Below, piece after piece: positions 18,058 to 26,689 of a stretch of 64,000 bases of DNA (position 1 is its first letter; each line of letters opens with the position of its first letter). Made by a program: the position numbers and the translations under genes. Source of the stretch: Ferrovibrio terrae (GTDB lineage: Bacteria > Pseudomonadota > Alphaproteobacteria > Ferrovibrionales > Ferrovibrionaceae); NCBI RefSeq assembly GCF_007197755.1, contig NZ_CP041636.1, forward strand, positions 2,454,001-2,518,000, given 5' to 3'. Below the pieces are notes generated by a model, which saw only the letters and a list, made by a program, of their open reading frames with translations, did no database searches and was not told the origin of the DNA.

Positions 18058-18103
18058 TTGGCGCGGATGCCCCTTCTGGCTATGGCTTAGCCCAGCCAGA
18101 AGG
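18058..18103 (+). promoter_or_regulatory. Promoter overlapping a 10-bp-arm palindrome upstream of the cysteine synthase-like gene
   Basis: CCTTCTGGCT (18072-18081) and AGCCAGAAGG (18094-18103) form a perfect inverted repeat with an inner GGC-TTA-GCC. A possible promoter TTGGCG (18058-18063), 17-base spacer, TATGGC (18081-18086) overlaps the left arm. The right arm contains the AGAAGGA ribosome site, eight bases before the ATG. It may be an operator or, if transcription starts upstream, a ribosome-site hairpin. Confidence 0.5.
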
Positions 18104-18111
18104 AACACCGC

Positions 18112-19218
18112 ATGCTTGCCGCTTCGCCCGCTGCCAACAACCGCGCCGCTGCTACTGATCGGGATTGGGTCAATGACGCGCTCCGCCGCATTGATGCCGA
18201 TTTCAACCGTTCGGCCGATACGCATCTCTTCCGTCTGGAGCTGCCGGCCTTTCCCGGCCTGACGCTCTATTTCAAGGATGAGTCGAGCCATCCGACCGGC
18301 AGCCTGAAGCATCGCCTGGCGCGATCGCTGTTCCTCTATGGTTTGTGCAACGGCTGGATCGGATCCAAGACCACCATCGTTGAAGCCTCGTCAGGCTCCA
18401 CCGCCGTCTCGGAAGCCTATTTTGCCCGCCTGCTGGGCCTGCCCTTCGTGGCGGTGATGCCACGGACCACGTCGGCCGAGAAGATCGCGCAGATCGAATT
18501 CTATGGCGGCCGCTGCCATCTGGTGGAGCAGGCCAGCCATGTCTATGCCGAGGCCGAGCGACTGGCGCGCGATTGCGGTGGCCATTACATGGACCAGTTC
18601 ACCTATTCCGAGCGCGCCACCGACTGGCGCGGCAACAACAACATCGCCGAAGCGGTCTTCGAGCAGATGGCGCATGAGGAATTCCCCGAACCGGTCTGGG
18701 CCGTGGTCGGCGCCGGCACCGGCGGCACGTCCGCCACCATCGGCCGCTATCTGCGCTACCACCGCATGAAGACCCGGCTCTGTGTGGTCGATGTGGAGAA
18801 TTCCGTGTTCCACGATTTCTGGCACAAACGGGATCCGTCGCTGGTGCATCCGAAATCCTCGCGGATCGAAGGCATCGGCCGGCCGCGCGTCGAGGCCTCC
18901 TTCATGCCCGATGTTGTGGACCGCATGATCCGGGTACCTGACGCGGCCTCGCTGGCAGGCATGCGGTTGCTCTCCAGGCTGCTCGGCCGTCGCGTCGGCG
19001 GCTCGACCGGCACCAATTTCGTCGGCGTCCTGACCCTGCTCTGCGAGTTGAAGCAGGCGGGACAGCAGGGCAGCGTTGTCACACTGCTCTGCGACAGCGG
19101 CGACCGCTATGCCTGCAGTTACTATGACGATGCCTGGCTGGCCGGGCAGGGCATCGATATCGGCCCGGATCTGGCGCGGCTCACCGGCATCGTCAATGAC
19201 GGCTGTTGGCAGGGCTGA
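18112..19218 (+). CDS. PLP-dependent cysteine synthase-like protein (cysteine desulfhydrase Cds1-like)
   Basis: Fold-type II PLP enzyme of 368 residues. The cofactor lysine is Lys66 in [24 protein letters not shown] contacts substrate and [14 protein letters not shown] binds the cofactor phosphate. Length and the [13 protein letters not shown] motif resemble the actinobacterial L-cysteine desulfhydrase Cds1 group more than CysK or CysM. It probably releases sulfide from cysteine; a synthase activity is not excluded. Alone between the TRAP operon and the pirin gene, with its own promoter-palindrome. Confidence 0.75.
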   Translation: MLAASPAANNRAAATDRDWVNDALRRIDADFNRSADTHLFRLELPAFPGLTLYFKDESSHPTGSLKHRLARSLFLYGLCNGWIGSKTTIVEASSGSTAVSEAYFARLLGLPFVAVMPRTTSAEKIAQIEFYGGRCHLVEQASHVYAEAERLARDCGGHYMDQFTYSERATDWRGNNNIAEAVFEQMAHEEFPEPVWAVVGAGTGGTSATIGRYLRYHRMKTRLCVVDVENSVFHDFWHKRDPSLVHPKSSRIEGIGRPRVEASFMPDVVDRMIRVPDAASLAGMRLLSRLLGRRVGGSTGTNFVGVLTLLCELKQAGQQGSVVTLLCDSGDRYACSYYDDAWLAGQGIDIGPDLARLTGIVNDGCWQG

Positions 19219-19261
19219 ACGGATCGCGCTAGTCTTCGGCATCTTCCCCAAGAGGTCAAAG

Positions 19262-20155
19262 ATGCCTGAAGCCCCATTGCCTGATTCCGTCGATATGCTG
19301 ATCACGCCGCGCACGCGTGATCTGGGCGAAGGTTTCACCGTGCGGCGCGTGCTGCCTTATGCCAAGCGTCGTCATGTCGGGCCTTTCGTCTTCTTCGATC
19401 ATATGGGACCGGTGCAGTTCGAGCCGGGGCAGGGTCTGGATGTGCGGCCGCATCCACATATCGGCCTCGCCACGGTCACCTACCTGTTCGACGGCGAGAT
19501 CATGCATCGCGACAGCCTCGGCGTGGTGCAGCCGATCCGGCCCGGCGACGTCAACTGGATGGTGGCCGGCAGCGGCATCGCCCATTCCGAACGTACGCGG
19601 CCGGAGCTGCGCCAGAGCGGGGCGCCGCTGCATGGCATCCAGTCGTGGTTTGCACTACCCAGGGCGCATGAGGAAACCGAACCGACCTTCCATCATCATC
19701 CGGCCAGCAGCCTGCCCGAGATCGAAAAGCCCGGCGTGCATCTGCGCCTGATCGCGGGCAAGGCCTTCGGCGTGGAGTCGCCGGCCCAGACCTTTGCGCC
19801 GATGTTCTATCTCGATGCGCAGATGAGCAGTGGTGCGACATTGCCGCTGCCTGAGGGTTATGAAGAACAGGCTGTCTATGTCGCCATCGGCGAAGTCGAA
19901 CTTGACGGCAATGTGTATGGCGAAGGCACCATGCTGGTGCTCAAGCCCGGTGCGCGCCCGAAAATTGTCGCTCGCGGTGCGGCGCGGCTGATGCTGCTGG
20001 GTGGCGCGCCGCTGGATGGCGAACGGAATCTGTGGTGGAACTTCGTGTCGTCCTCGAAAGACCGGATCGAACAGGCCAAGGCTGACTGGCGTGCGGGCAA
20101 CTGGCCGAAAGTGCCGGGCGAGACCGAATTCATCCCGCTGCCGGAGGGCATGTGA
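19262..20155 (+). CDS. Pirin family protein
   Basis: Bicupin of 297 residues. The N-terminal cupin has the metal-binding set HPHIGLATVTYLF, MHRDSLG and IAHSERTRPE; the C-terminal pirin domain follows (YEEQAVYVAIGEVELDG). Bacterial pirins include quercetin dioxygenases and metabolic regulators; the substrate is unknown here. ATG at 19262 is taken over upstream in-frame starts that lie within the preceding gene; AGAGGTCAAAG precedes it. Its stop overlaps the PPK2 start as GTGA. Confidence 0.88.
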   Translation: MPEAPLPDSVDMLITPRTRDLGEGFTVRRVLPYAKRRHVGPFVFFDHMGPVQFEPGQGLDVRPHPHIGLATVTYLFDGEIMHRDSLGVVQPIRPGDVNWMVAGSGIAHSERTRPELRQSGAPLHGIQSWFALPRAHEETEPTFHHHPASSLPEIEKPGVHLRLIAGKAFGVESPAQTFAPMFYLDAQMSSGATLPLPEGYEEQAVYVAIGEVELDGNVYGEGTMLVLKPGARPKIVARGAARLMLLGGAPLDGERNLWWNFVSSSKDRIEQAKADWRAGNWPKVPGETEFIPLPEGM

Positions 20156-20934
20156 GCATCGCGCGGTCAAGCAAGAAAGAGACGACCTACCGCGCGGCTT
20201 TGCGTGGCCTGCAGATCGAACTGGTGCGGCTGCAGCGGCATCTGATCGAGACTGGCGGACGCCTGCTGATCCTGCTGGAAGGGCGTGACGGTGCCGGTAA
20301 GGATGGTGCGATCAAGGCAATCCTCGAACATATGAGCCCGCGCGAATCCCGCGCCGTGGCCCTGGGCAAGCCGTCGGATCGCGAAGCGACACAATGGTAT
20401 TTCCAGCGCTATGTGCCGCATCTGCCGGCCGGCGGTGAATTCGTGCTTTTTAACAGGAGCTGGTATAACCGCGCCGGCGTCGAGCACGTTATGGGTTTCT
20501 GCAGCCAGATGGCCTATGAGGACTTCCTCACTGCGGTGCCGGTTTTCGAAGACATGCTGATCCGTGACGGTGTCCACCTGTTCAAATATTATCTCGACAT
20601 CGACAAAGCTGAACAGAAGCGGCGGCTGGATGCGCGTCGCAAAGACCCCCTGAAGCAGTGGAAGATCAGCCCGATCGACGAGGCGGCGCTGAAACACTGG
20701 AAGGATTACAGCAGGGCGCGCGATACCATGTTGTCTCGCACCAGTACGCCGGCTTCGCCCTGGCTGGTGGTGCGGGCCAACGACAAGCGCGTGGCGCGGT
20801 TGAATCTGATCCGTGACCTGCTCAGCAGCGTTGAATACAAGAACAAGGGCAAGCCCGGGCTGCTCAAGCCGGATCGCGCGATTGTCTTTCCCTTCGAGAC
20901 CAAGGCGCTGGCCGACGGTCGGCTGTCCAAATAG
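20152..20934 (+). CDS. ppk2: Polyphosphate kinase 2
   Basis: Single-domain PPK2 of 260 residues, class I-like, which phosphorylates nucleoside diphosphates with polyphosphate. The Walker A motif is EGRDGAGKDGAI, the lid/Walker B region is FNRSWYNRAGVE, and FLDIDKAEQ-type (here YYLDIDKAEQKRR) with KDPLKQWKISPID are characteristic. GTG start overlaps the pirin stop by four bases, so the pair is translationally coupled. A nested hairpin follows. Confidence 0.93.
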   Translation: MSIARSSKKETTYRAALRGLQIELVRLQRHLIETGGRLLILLEGRDGAGKDGAIKAILEHMSPRESRAVALGKPSDREATQWYFQRYVPHLPAGGEFVLFNRSWYNRAGVEHVMGFCSQMAYEDFLTAVPVFEDMLIRDGVHLFKYYLDIDKAEQKRRLDARRKDPLKQWKISPIDEAALKHWKDYSRARDTMLSRTSTPASPWLVVRANDKRVARLNLIRDLLSSVEYKNKGKPGLLKPDRAIVFPFETKALADGRLSK

Positions 20935-20972
20935 CAGTCCCGATATTCCTGAAATATCGGTTGTTCGGACTG
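20935..20972 (+). other. Nested inverted repeat after ppk2
   Basis: CCGATATT-CCTGA-AATATCGG (20940-20960) is enclosed by CAGTCC (20935-20940) and GGACTG (20967-20972). It begins immediately after the ppk2 stop. No T run follows, so it is a weak terminator at best; it may instead be an RNA-stability element or an operator for the downstream dehydrogenase gene. Confidence 0.4.
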
Positions 20973-21027
20973 GAAGAGGTCGGTCGGGGGCGCTAACTTT
21001 TCTCCCGCAAAAGAGGGAGCGCCTGCC

Positions 21028-22485
21028 ATGACCCAGATCAAACACGCCGACCTGCTGCGCCGTCAGGCCTATATCGATGGCACCTGGGTGGGCGCGGATA
21101 GCGGCAAGAGCTTCAAGGTCACCAATCCCGCCGACGGCAGCCTGATCGCGGAAGTGCCCGATATGGGCAAGGCGGAGGCGACGCGCGCCATTCAGGCTGC
21201 CAATGCGGCCTGGCCGGCCTGGGCCGCGCTGACGGCCAAGCAGCGCGCCGCTATCCTGCGCAAGTGGAACGACCTGATCCTGCAGAACCAGGACGATCTG
21301 GCTGCACTGATGACGCTGGAGCAGGGCAAGCCGCTGGCGGAAGCCAAAGGCGAGGTGGTCTATGGCGCCAGCTTCGTCGAATGGTTTGCCGAGGAAGCGC
21401 GCCGGATTTATGGCGACACCATTCCGTCCCATGCCGCCGACAAGCGTATCGTGGTGGTCAAGCAGCCGATCGGCGTCGTTGCCGCGATCACGCCATGGAA
21501 TTTCCCGATTGCCATGATCACCCGCAAGGTGGCGCCTGCGCTGGCGGCCGGCTGCCCGGTGGTGGTCAAGCCGGCCGAAGATACGCCGCTCTGCGCACTG
21601 GCGCTGGCCTGGCTGGCCGAGCAGGCCGGTATCCCGAAGGGCGTGTTCAACGTGATCACCTCGTCGCATGGCGCCGAGGTCGGCACCGAACTGACCACCA
21701 ACCCGATCGTGCGCAAGGTGTCGTTCACCGGCTCGACCGAAGTCGGCAAGATTCTGGCCAGACAGAGCTCCAGCACCCTGAAGAAGCTGTCACTCGAGCT
21801 CGGTGGCAATGCGCCCTTCATCGTGTTTGATGATGCGGATATCGACGCTGCTGTGACCGGCGCAATCATTTCCAAGTATCGCAATACCGGCCAGACCTGT
21901 GTCTGCACCAACCGCTTCTTCGTGCAGGAGAAGGTTTACGATGCCTTCGCGGCGAAGCTGACGGAAGCCGTGAAGAAGCTGAAGACCGGTCCGGGCTTTG
22001 CTGATGGCGTGAATCAGGGGCCGCTGATCAACCAGGATGCGCTGGACAAGGTCGAGCGGCTGGTCGCCGATGCCAAGGCCAAGGGCGCCAAGGTGCTGCT
22101 CGGCGGCGAACGGCACGAACTGGGCGGGACCTTTTACCAGCCCAGCGTGATCGGCGACGCCACCACAAAGATGGATTCGGCGCAGGAAGAAATCTTCGGC
22201 CCGGTCGCGCTGCTCTATCGGTTCAAGGACGAAGCCGAGGCGATCCGGCTGGCCAACGATACGCCTTATGGGCTGGCGGCCTATTTCTACAGCCGCGATA
22301 TCGGTCGGGTCTGGCGTGTCGCCGAAAAGCTGGAATACGGCATGGTCGGTATCAACGAGGGCCTGATCTCCACCGCCGAAGCGCCCTTTGGCGGCGTGAA
22401 GGAATCCGGCCATGGGCGCGAGGGCTCGAAATACGGCATCGACAGCTTCATCGAGCTGAAATACCTCTGCTTCGGCGGGGTGTGA
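21028..22485 (+). CDS. gabD: NAD(P)-dependent succinate-semialdehyde dehydrogenase
   Basis: Aldehyde dehydrogenase of 485 residues, typical of GabD. It shows ITPWNFPIAMITRKVAPALAAGC, the coenzyme motif FTGSTEVGK, the catalytic Glu in LELGGNAPF and the nucleophile Cys291 in GQTCVCTNR. GGGAG lies eight bases before the ATG and can pair with CTCCC just upstream. Monocistronic by position. It oxidises succinate semialdehyde, but related enzymes act on alpha-ketoglutarate semialdehyde, the product of KdgD in this window. Confidence 0.9.
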   Translation: MTQIKHADLLRRQAYIDGTWVGADSGKSFKVTNPADGSLIAEVPDMGKAEATRAIQAANAAWPAWAALTAKQRAAILRKWNDLILQNQDDLAALMTLEQGKPLAEAKGEVVYGASFVEWFAEEARRIYGDTIPSHAADKRIVVVKQPIGVVAAITPWNFPIAMITRKVAPALAAGCPVVVKPAEDTPLCALALAWLAEQAGIPKGVFNVITSSHGAEVGTELTTNPIVRKVSFTGSTEVGKILARQSSSTLKKLSLELGGNAPFIVFDDADIDAAVTGAIISKYRNTGQTCVCTNRFFVQEKVYDAFAAKLTEAVKKLKTGPGFADGVNQGPLINQDALDKVERLVADAKAKGAKVLLGGERHELGGTFYQPSVIGDATTKMDSAQEEIFGPVALLYRFKDEAEAIRLANDTPYGLAAYFYSRDIGRVWRVAEKLEYGMVGINEGLISTAEAPFGGVKESGHGREGSKYGIDSFIELKYLCFGGV

Positions 22486-22519
22486 GGCGAGGGCGTCATT
22501 ACGCCATACCCTGAAGGTA

Positions 22520-22549
22520 TTGGTCGCACCGACCTGCGATCTCTATAGT
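22520..22549 (+). promoter_or_regulatory. Putative promoter of the FAD oxidoreductase gene
   Basis: -35 TTGGTC (22520-22525), 18-base spacer and -10 TATAGT (22544-22549). A small palindrome ATACC-CTGAA-GGTAT (22506-22520) adjoins the -35. Confidence 0.4.
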
Positions 22550-22604
22550 CAGGTTGCCAACGGCCCGCAGAGGTCGCGGTTGCCCAGACTGAGATGAGGA
22601 TCGC

Positions 22605-23738
22605 ATGACGGATCGTTTCGACGTGGTGATTATCGGCGGCGGCATTGCCGGCGCGGGTGCTGGTTACGAGCTGGCGCGGGCCGGCAAGAAGGTCGTGCTG
22701 CTCGAGCGTGAGAGCCAGCCGGGCTATCACACCACGGGCCGCTCGGCGGCGCTGTTCTCTGAAACCTATGGCAATGCGCCGATCCGTGCGCTCACCGTGG
22801 CCAGCCGTGATTTCCTGATGAACCCGCCAGCCGGCTTCGCATCGGTGCCGATCCTTACGCCGCGTGGTGCGCTGCATATCGGCAGCACGGCGCAGTCGGC
22901 CGAGCTCGATGCCAAATTCGCTGATATGCGCAAGCTGGTACCGACCGTGAAGCGCCTCGGTGCGGCCGAAACCCAGGCGCTGATGCCGATCCTGAAACCC
23001 GAAGCGGTCAGTGGCGGGGCATTGTCTGAACCCGATGCCATGGATATCGAGGTACATGCCCTGCATAACGGTTTTCTGCGCGGCATGACCGCTGCGGGTG
23101 GCCGCATGATCACTGATGCCGAAGTGACCGGCATCACCAGGACCGGTGCCGACTGGCAGGTGAAGAGCAGCAAGGGCGTGTTCGTTGCTCCGGTGGTGAT
23201 CAATGCCGCTGGCGCCTGGAGCGATGTGGTCGCCGGCATGGCCGGGGTAAAGCCGGTCGGTCTGAAGCCGAAGCGCCGCACAGCCGTCACCTTCGATCCG
23301 CCGAACGGTGTAGATATCCACGCTTGGCCGATGGTGATCGATGCCGACGAGCAGTGGTATTTCAAACCCGATGCCGGCCGCATCCTGCTCTCGCCCTGCG
23401 ACGAGACCGATTCCGATCCGACCGATGCGCAGCCCGACGAGATGGACATCGCCATTGCCGTCGATCGGCTGGAAACCGTGTCGAATCTGCAGGTGCGCCG
23501 GTTGGCGGCGAAATGGGCCGGGCTGCGCAGCTTCGTGGACGACCGTACCGTCGTATGTGGCTTTGATGCGGAAAAGCCGGGTTTCTTCTGGCTCTCGGCC
23601 CAGGGCGGTTATGGCATCCAGACTTCGGCTGCCATGGCCCGGGTTGCCGGGGCGCTGGCGCAGGGCCACGGTTTGCCGCAGGATGTGGCCGATCTCGGTG
23701 TGACCGAGACAGACCTCAGCCCCGCACGCCTCCGGTAA
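22605..23738 (+). CDS. FAD-dependent oxidoreductase (DAO family)
   Basis: Flavoprotein of 377 residues resembling glycine/D-amino-acid oxidases. The N-terminal dinucleotide motif is VVIIGGGIAGAGAGYELA with the acidic residue in VVLLERE; GYHTTGRSAALFSETYGN is a typical FAD loop, and the C-terminal WLSAQGGYGIQTSAAMARVAG contacts the flavin. No signal peptide. The substrate cannot be read from the sequence. The molybdopterin enzyme gene begins one base after its stop, so the two are co-transcribed. Confidence 0.85.
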   Translation: MTDRFDVVIIGGGIAGAGAGYELARAGKKVVLLERESQPGYHTTGRSAALFSETYGNAPIRALTVASRDFLMNPPAGFASVPILTPRGALHIGSTAQSAELDAKFADMRKLVPTVKRLGAAETQALMPILKPEAVSGGALSEPDAMDIEVHALHNGFLRGMTAAGGRMITDAEVTGITRTGADWQVKSSKGVFVAPVVINAAGAWSDVVAGMAGVKPVGLKPKRRTAVTFDPPNGVDIHAWPMVIDADEQWYFKPDAGRILLSPCDETDSDPTDAQPDEMDIAIAVDRLETVSNLQVRRLAAKWAGLRSFVDDRTVVCGFDAEKPGFFWLSAQGGYGIQTSAAMARVAGALAQGHGLPQDVADLGVTETDLSPARLR

Positions 23739-23739
23739 G

Positions 23740-25824
23740 ATGAACGCTCCTTTCGTCCCCGCCGCCAAGCCCAAGCCGCAGACCGGCCATAGTGCCTGCC
23801 CGCATGATTGCCCGTCGACCTGCGCGCTCGAAATCGAACTGACGCCCGATGGTCGCATCGGCCGGGTGCGCGGCGCGGAGGAGAACAGCTACACGGCCGG
23901 CGTGATCTGCGCCAAGGTGGCGCGCTATGCCGAGCGCGCCAACCACAAGGAACGCGTGCTGCAGCCACTGCTGCGCACCGGCCCGAAAGGCAGCACGCAG
24001 TTCAAGCCGATCTCGTGGGAAGAGGCGCTCGACCGCACAGCCGAGGCCTTCGTCGCCGCCGAGAAGAAATACGGCAGCGAGACGGTCTGGCCTTACTACT
24101 ATGCAGGCACGATGGGTCTGGTGCAGCGTGACGGCATCAACCGCCTGCGTCATGTGAAGAAATATTCCGGCCAGCATTCCACCATCTGCGTCACGCTGGC
24201 CCGCGCCGGCTATATCGCCGCCACCGGCAGCCTGCATGGCCCGGATCCGCGCGAGATGGCGAAAAGCGATCTGGTGGTGATCTGGGGCACCAATGCGGTG
24301 CACACCCAGGTCAATGTGATGACCCATGTGATCCGCGCCCGCAAGGAACGCGGCGCGAAGATCGTGGTGGTGGACGCCTATCACAATGCCACCGCCGAAC
24401 AGGCCGATATGGCGCTGATCCTGCGGCCGGGCACCGATGGCGCGCTGGCCTGTGGCGTGATGCATGTCCTGTTCCGCGACGGCTATGCCGATCGCGACTA
24501 TCTGGCGCGGCATACCGATGCGCCGGCTGAACTGGAAGCGCACCTGCAGGACAAGACTCCGGAATGGGCCGCGGCGATCACCGGGCTGACTGTCGCGCAG
24601 ATCACCGGTTTCGCCCACCTGCTGGGCCAGACGAAAAAGCATTACATCCGGCTGGGCTACGGCTTCGCGCGCAGCCGCAACGGCGCGGTCAATATGCATG
24701 CCGCCACCTGCATTGCGAGCGTCACCGGCTCGTGGCAATACGAAGGCGGTGGTGCCTTCCACAATAACGGCGCGATCTTCCACTGGAACAAGACGCTGAT
24801 CGATGGGCTGGATGCGGTCGATCCGTCGATCCGCATGCTCGACCAGTCGCAGATCGGCCCGGTGCTGACCGGCGATGCGAAGGCCCTGCGGCACGGCCCG
24901 CCGGTGACGGCCTTGCTGATCCAGAACACCAATCCGATGGAAGTGGCGCCGGAATCCGGACTGGTGAAACGCGGCTTCGCGCGCGACGATTTGTTCACCT
25001 GCGTCCATGAGCAGTTCATGACGCTGACCGCGAAGATGGCCGATATCGTGCTGCCGGCCACCATGTTCACCGAACATGACGACATCTATCAGGCCGGCGG
25101 ACAGCAGCATATCCTGCTCGGACCCAAGCTGGTCGAAGCGCCGGGCGAGGCACGCGAAAATCATTATGTGATCCGCGAACTGGCGAAGCGGCTGGGTGCG
25201 AAACATCCGGGCTTCGAGATGAGCGCCATCGAAATGGTCGAGCAGACGCTGAAGGCCTCGGGCTGGCCCGATGTGGCGACCTTGCGAGCGCAACGCTGGC
25301 ACGACTGCCAACCGGATTTCGACACCGCGCATTATGCTGACGGCTTCGCCTGGCCGGACCGCAAATTCCGCTTCAAGCCCGACTGGGCCGGCATGGGGCC
25401 GGATCACGAAGGCATGCCGGTGTTGCCCGATCACTGGCTCAGCATCGAGCCGGCGACGGACGAACATCCGTTCCGCATGATCACCTCGCCGGCGCGCAAT
25501 TTCCTGAATACCAGCTTCACGGAAACCCCTACCTCGGTGAAGCGCGAGGGCCGCCCGACGCTGTTCATTCATCCTGAAGACGCGGCCGCATTGCAGATTG
25601 CCGATGGCGAACTGGTGCGCATCGGCAACCGCCGCGGCAACATCCGCATCCACGCCAAACATTATGGCGGCGTGGTGCGCGGCGTGACGGTGGTGGAAAG
25701 CATCTGGCCGCATGCCAGCTTCGTGGATGGCATGGGGATCAACGCGCTGACCGGCGCGGATGCGGCGAAGCCCAATGGTGGCGCCGCTTTCCACGACAAT
25801 GCCATTTGGGTCCGCAAGGCCTGA
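23740..25824 (+). CDS. Molybdopterin oxidoreductase family protein
   Basis: Large subunit-type enzyme of 694 residues from the bis-molybdopterin (DMSO reductase/formate dehydrogenase-like) family. The N-terminal CPHDCPSTC with a fourth cysteine in GVICAKVARY would hold a 4Fe-4S cluster. Further markers are WGTNAVHTQVNVM, PGTDGALACGVMHVL, GYGFARSRNGAVNMHA and the C-terminal dinucleotide-binding domain FVDGMGINAL. I do not see a Cys or Sec metal ligand at the usual place. No Tat signal, so it is probably cytoplasmic. Partner and substrate unknown. Confidence 0.87.
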   Translation: MNAPFVPAAKPKPQTGHSACPHDCPSTCALEIELTPDGRIGRVRGAEENSYTAGVICAKVARYAERANHKERVLQPLLRTGPKGSTQFKPISWEEALDRTAEAFVAAEKKYGSETVWPYYYAGTMGLVQRDGINRLRHVKKYSGQHSTICVTLARAGYIAATGSLHGPDPREMAKSDLVVIWGTNAVHTQVNVMTHVIRARKERGAKIVVVDAYHNATAEQADMALILRPGTDGALACGVMHVLFRDGYADRDYLARHTDAPAELEAHLQDKTPEWAAAITGLTVAQITGFAHLLGQTKKHYIRLGYGFARSRNGAVNMHAATCIASVTGSWQYEGGGAFHNNGAIFHWNKTLIDGLDAVDPSIRMLDQSQIGPVLTGDAKALRHGPPVTALLIQNTNPMEVAPESGLVKRGFARDDLFTCVHEQFMTLTAKMADIVLPATMFTEHDDIYQAGGQQHILLGPKLVEAPGEARENHYVIRELAKRLGAKHPGFEMSAIEMVEQTLKASGWPDVATLRAQRWHDCQPDFDTAHYADGFAWPDRKFRFKPDWAGMGPDHEGMPVLPDHWLSIEPATDEHPFRMITSPARNFLNTSFTETPTSVKREGRPTLFIHPEDAAALQIADGELVRIGNRRGNIRIHAKHYGGVVRGVTVVESIWPHASFVDGMGINALTGADAAKPNGGAAFHDNAIWVRKA

Positions 25825-25888
25825 ACACCGATACAATCGGGACAATAAACAGCTTGGCCGCAATTGGCCGCGCTGGCAGCATCGCCCT

Positions 25889-26521
25889 ATGCTGAAAATC
25901 CACGGTCACCCGAATTCGATCAATGTGCGCAAAGTTCTCTGGCTCTGTGCCGAACTTGATCTGCCCTATGAGCGCGAGGACTGGGGCGGCTACGGCCAGT
26001 TCCGTTCACTGGACGAACCGGCCTTCCGCGCGCTGAACCCGGTGGGCATGATCCCGGTGATCGAGGATGCAGGCACGGTGGTCTGGGAGTCCAACACCAT
26101 CCTGCGTTACCTCGCCGCGAAAACGGGGCGCCACGACTTGCTGCCAACTGAGCCGGCTGGGCGCGCGCGGATCGAAAGCTGGATGGACTGGCAGGTCTCG
26201 GATTTCAACGGCAGCTGGCGCGCCTGTTTCCAGGGTCTGGTGCGGCGCAATCCTGCCTTCAGCCCGGAGGCCATCGCAGCATCGCTGCAGCAGTTCAACG
26301 GGATGGTCGGCCTGGTGGAAGCGCAGCTGGCAAAGACCGGAGGCTATATCGCCGATGCGGGGTTCACGCTGGCGGATATCCCCATCGGGTTATCGATTCA
26401 TCGCTGGTATTCGGTGCCCATGAAGGGCGTGCGACCGGCTTATCCGCAGGTCGCGGCCTATTACGACCGCCTGAATGAGCGGCCCGGCTATCGCGTCCAT
26501 GGCCGCAATGGCGCCCCTTAA
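25889..26521 (+). CDS. Glutathione S-transferase family protein
   Basis: Protein of 210 residues with a thioredoxin-like N-terminal domain (SINVRKVLWLCAELDLPYE, NPVGMIPVIEDAG, VWESNTILRYLA) and an all-helical C-terminal domain (GYIADAGFTLADIPIGLSIHRW). The Ser in HPNSINVRK is the probable catalytic residue. ATG at 25889 gives the family's normal length; the frame stays open further upstream inside the previous gene. Confidence 0.9.
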   Translation: MLKIHGHPNSINVRKVLWLCAELDLPYEREDWGGYGQFRSLDEPAFRALNPVGMIPVIEDAGTVVWESNTILRYLAAKTGRHDLLPTEPAGRARIESWMDWQVSDFNGSWRACFQGLVRRNPAFSPEAIAASLQQFNGMVGLVEAQLAKTGGYIADAGFTLADIPIGLSIHRWYSVPMKGVRPAYPQVAAYYDRLNERPGYRVHGRNGAP

Positions 26522-26544
26522 GAATAGGGTGTGCCGTAAAGCGA

Positions 26545-26631
26545 TCAGAAAATCGCCTTGAAGATGCCGAGCCAGACGAGAAGCCCGGTGATGAAGACGA
26601 TGCCGATGGTCCAGCCGAGAATTTTGAGCAT
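26545..26631 (-). CDS. 28-residue single-span membrane protein (small ORF)
   Basis: ATG at 26631 opens a 28-codon frame, MLKILGWTIGIVFITGLL then VWLGIFKAIF, ending in TGA. It is almost entirely hydrophobic with a basic residue at each end, i.e. one transmembrane helix. GGAAAG lies about eight bases before the start. It is the last gene in the tldE-cysQ minus-strand run. I recall similar tiny one-helix proteins annotated in other alphaproteobacteria, but cannot name a family or function. Confidence 0.6.
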   Translation of the reverse strand: MLKILGWTIGIVFITGLLVWLGIFKAIF

Positions 26632-26689
26632 GATGCGGTCTTTCCGTGATCCGGAACAGAACGCGTAAGGACGACGTGGGTTCCCGCGC

